The position numbers and the translations under genes are program-made. Of a DNA stretch of 57,209 nt, positions 56,627 to 57,209 are shown piece by piece. How positions within the stretch are numbered: the stretch's first letter is position 1; each line of letters begins with the position of its first letter. Origin of the DNA: Aneurinibacillus danicus (GTDB taxonomy: Bacteria > Bacillota > Bacilli > Aneurinibacillales > Aneurinibacillaceae); assembly GCF_007991215.1 (NCBI RefSeq), contig NZ_BJXX01000084.1:1-57209 (forward strand), in the 5' to 3' direction. The notes under the pieces were generated by a model that ran no database searches, was not told the DNA's origin, and worked only from the letters and a program-made list of their open reading frames with translations.

Positions 56627-57190
56627 ATGAAAGCGGAAAGAACACGTAGAGAAAAACTCCGTACCCAGAATTCCACTATTTATAGTCATACACTTCACTA
56701 CCGCTATCGTTGGAATTCTTCCATGATCCTTATTCAATCTGTAATTATGTTTGTTTTTTTCTTCCTGGCAAAGAAATATCTGCAGACCACTAATCAAAAC
56801 GTTATACAATCACTGGGCTATCTCATCATTCTATGGCTTTTACAAGGGATTTCTTTCTTCTTATATTGCTTTGTGTCTTCACTCTCCATGCGGTGGCATA
56901 TTGACTCTTTTCTTTCTCCCTGGGGAGGTTGGCGCACGAAGCTTCCTTTATCGATTTCTGATTATCAGCAAATTGAATGGATGTTTTTCTTCTTTGGTAC
57001 GGCTGTCGGGCTTATAGCAACAGCGTGGTGGGGACTCCAGCATGGCATCTTGATGTTGGGCTTTCATATTACACTTAGTATCCCCCGCCTGTTTACGGTT
57101 TTGCGTGTCCAAAAGTGGAAGAAAAAGAACGAAGACTATGTAATAAAGCATGAGCGGCAGGGCATCGGTCTGTACTCAACCACAGGTTAA
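56627..57190 (+). CDS. Membrane protein of unknown function
   Basis: Not recognised. The 187-residue protein has a basic N-terminus (TRREKLR), about four hydrophobic segments (33-48, 62-84, 117-137, 139-158) and a basic cytoplasmic-type tail (KWKKKNED). The ATG at 56627 follows GAGG by 8 nt and the stop is inside the window. It diverges from the dehydrogenase-like gene with 100 bp between them. Confidence 0.75.
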   Translation: MKAERTRREKLRTQNSTIYSHTLHYRYRWNSSMILIQSVIMFVFFFLAKKYLQTTNQNVIQSLGYLIILWLLQGISFFLYCFVSSLSMRWHIDSFLSPWGGWRTKLPLSISDYQQIEWMFFFFGTAVGLIATAWWGLQHGILMLGFHITLSIPRLFTVLRVQKWKKKNEDYVIKHERQGIGLYSTTG

Positions 57191-57209
57191 CAAAATATAA
57201 TTCCAAAAA

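Overview
The window is a stretch of conserved core chromosome from a spore-forming, low-GC Gram-positive bacterium. Gene order follows, in reverse, the Bacillus subtilis replication-origin-proximal segment from csfB/yaaO/tmk to lysS. A spore-former is shown by spoIIE, spoVT, spoVG, yabP-yabQ, yabG, sspF, fin and gin. Departures from B. subtilis (nadA-nadB-nadC between ftsH and coaX, greA next to lysS, prsA between mfd and spoVT, no yabS/yabT, yabR, yazB or yaaQ/darA) suggest a Paenibacillaceae-type organism such as Aneurinibacillus or Brevibacillus. That placement is inference from gene order and protein resemblance, not a search. I support 57 protein genes; all but abrB and the last membrane protein lie on the minus strand, so transcription runs from high to low coordinates. 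No tRNA, rRNA, CRISPR or transposase gene is inside the window.

Layout from the right edge, in the direction of transcription. 55.5-57.2 kb: a membrane protein (plus strand) opposite a UDP-glucose-dehydrogenase-like remnant, then gin. 49.3-55.3 kb: yaaO, tmk, yaaR, holB, ricT, yabA, trmN6, leading into rsmI. 47.4-48.4 kb: abrB (plus) with Spo0A boxes, and a Met T-box leader. 40-47.4 kb: metG, tatD, yabE, rnmV, ksgA, yabG, veg, sspF. 33-40 kb: ispE, purR, ridA, spoVG, glmU, prs, rplY/ctc, pth, fin. 22-33 kb: mfd, prsA, spoVT, yabM, mazG, rqcP, yabP, yabQ, divIC. 15-22 kb: spoIIE, tilS, hpt, ftsH. 9.8-15 kb: nadA-nadB-nadC, coaX, hslO. 0.5-9.7 kb: cysK, pabB-pabA-pabC-folP-folB-folK, dusB, greA, lysS. 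The left edge carries tandem promoters that look like those of a ribosomal RNA operon leaving the window.

The genes serve folate/4-aminobenzoate and NAD synthesis, translation (LysRS, MetRS, tRNA and rRNA modification, peptidyl-tRNA recycling, quality control), replication and repair (holB, yabA, tmk, mfd), envelope precursors (glmU, ispE, prs) and a large sporulation set. Regulation is readable in several places: seven GAG triplets over the pabA ribosome binding site (TRAP-type), a Met T-box, a Spo0A-type promoter with 22-nt spacing at spoIIE, a sigma-H promoter at spoVG, two near-identical sigma-F-type promoters at fin and gin, PurBoxes at purR and perfect 0A boxes at abrB.

The least explained feature is a dispersed repeat of about 270 bp in three copies (193-462, 27985-28252, and a deleted 170-bp copy at 55302-55471). 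Every copy sits in the same orientation directly behind the T-tract of an intrinsic terminator (lysS, prsA, gin) and ahead of the next gene's promoter region. It folds into two hairpins whose arms show a compensatory change, and in copy 3 the outer stem stays paired through G-U only on the minus strand.
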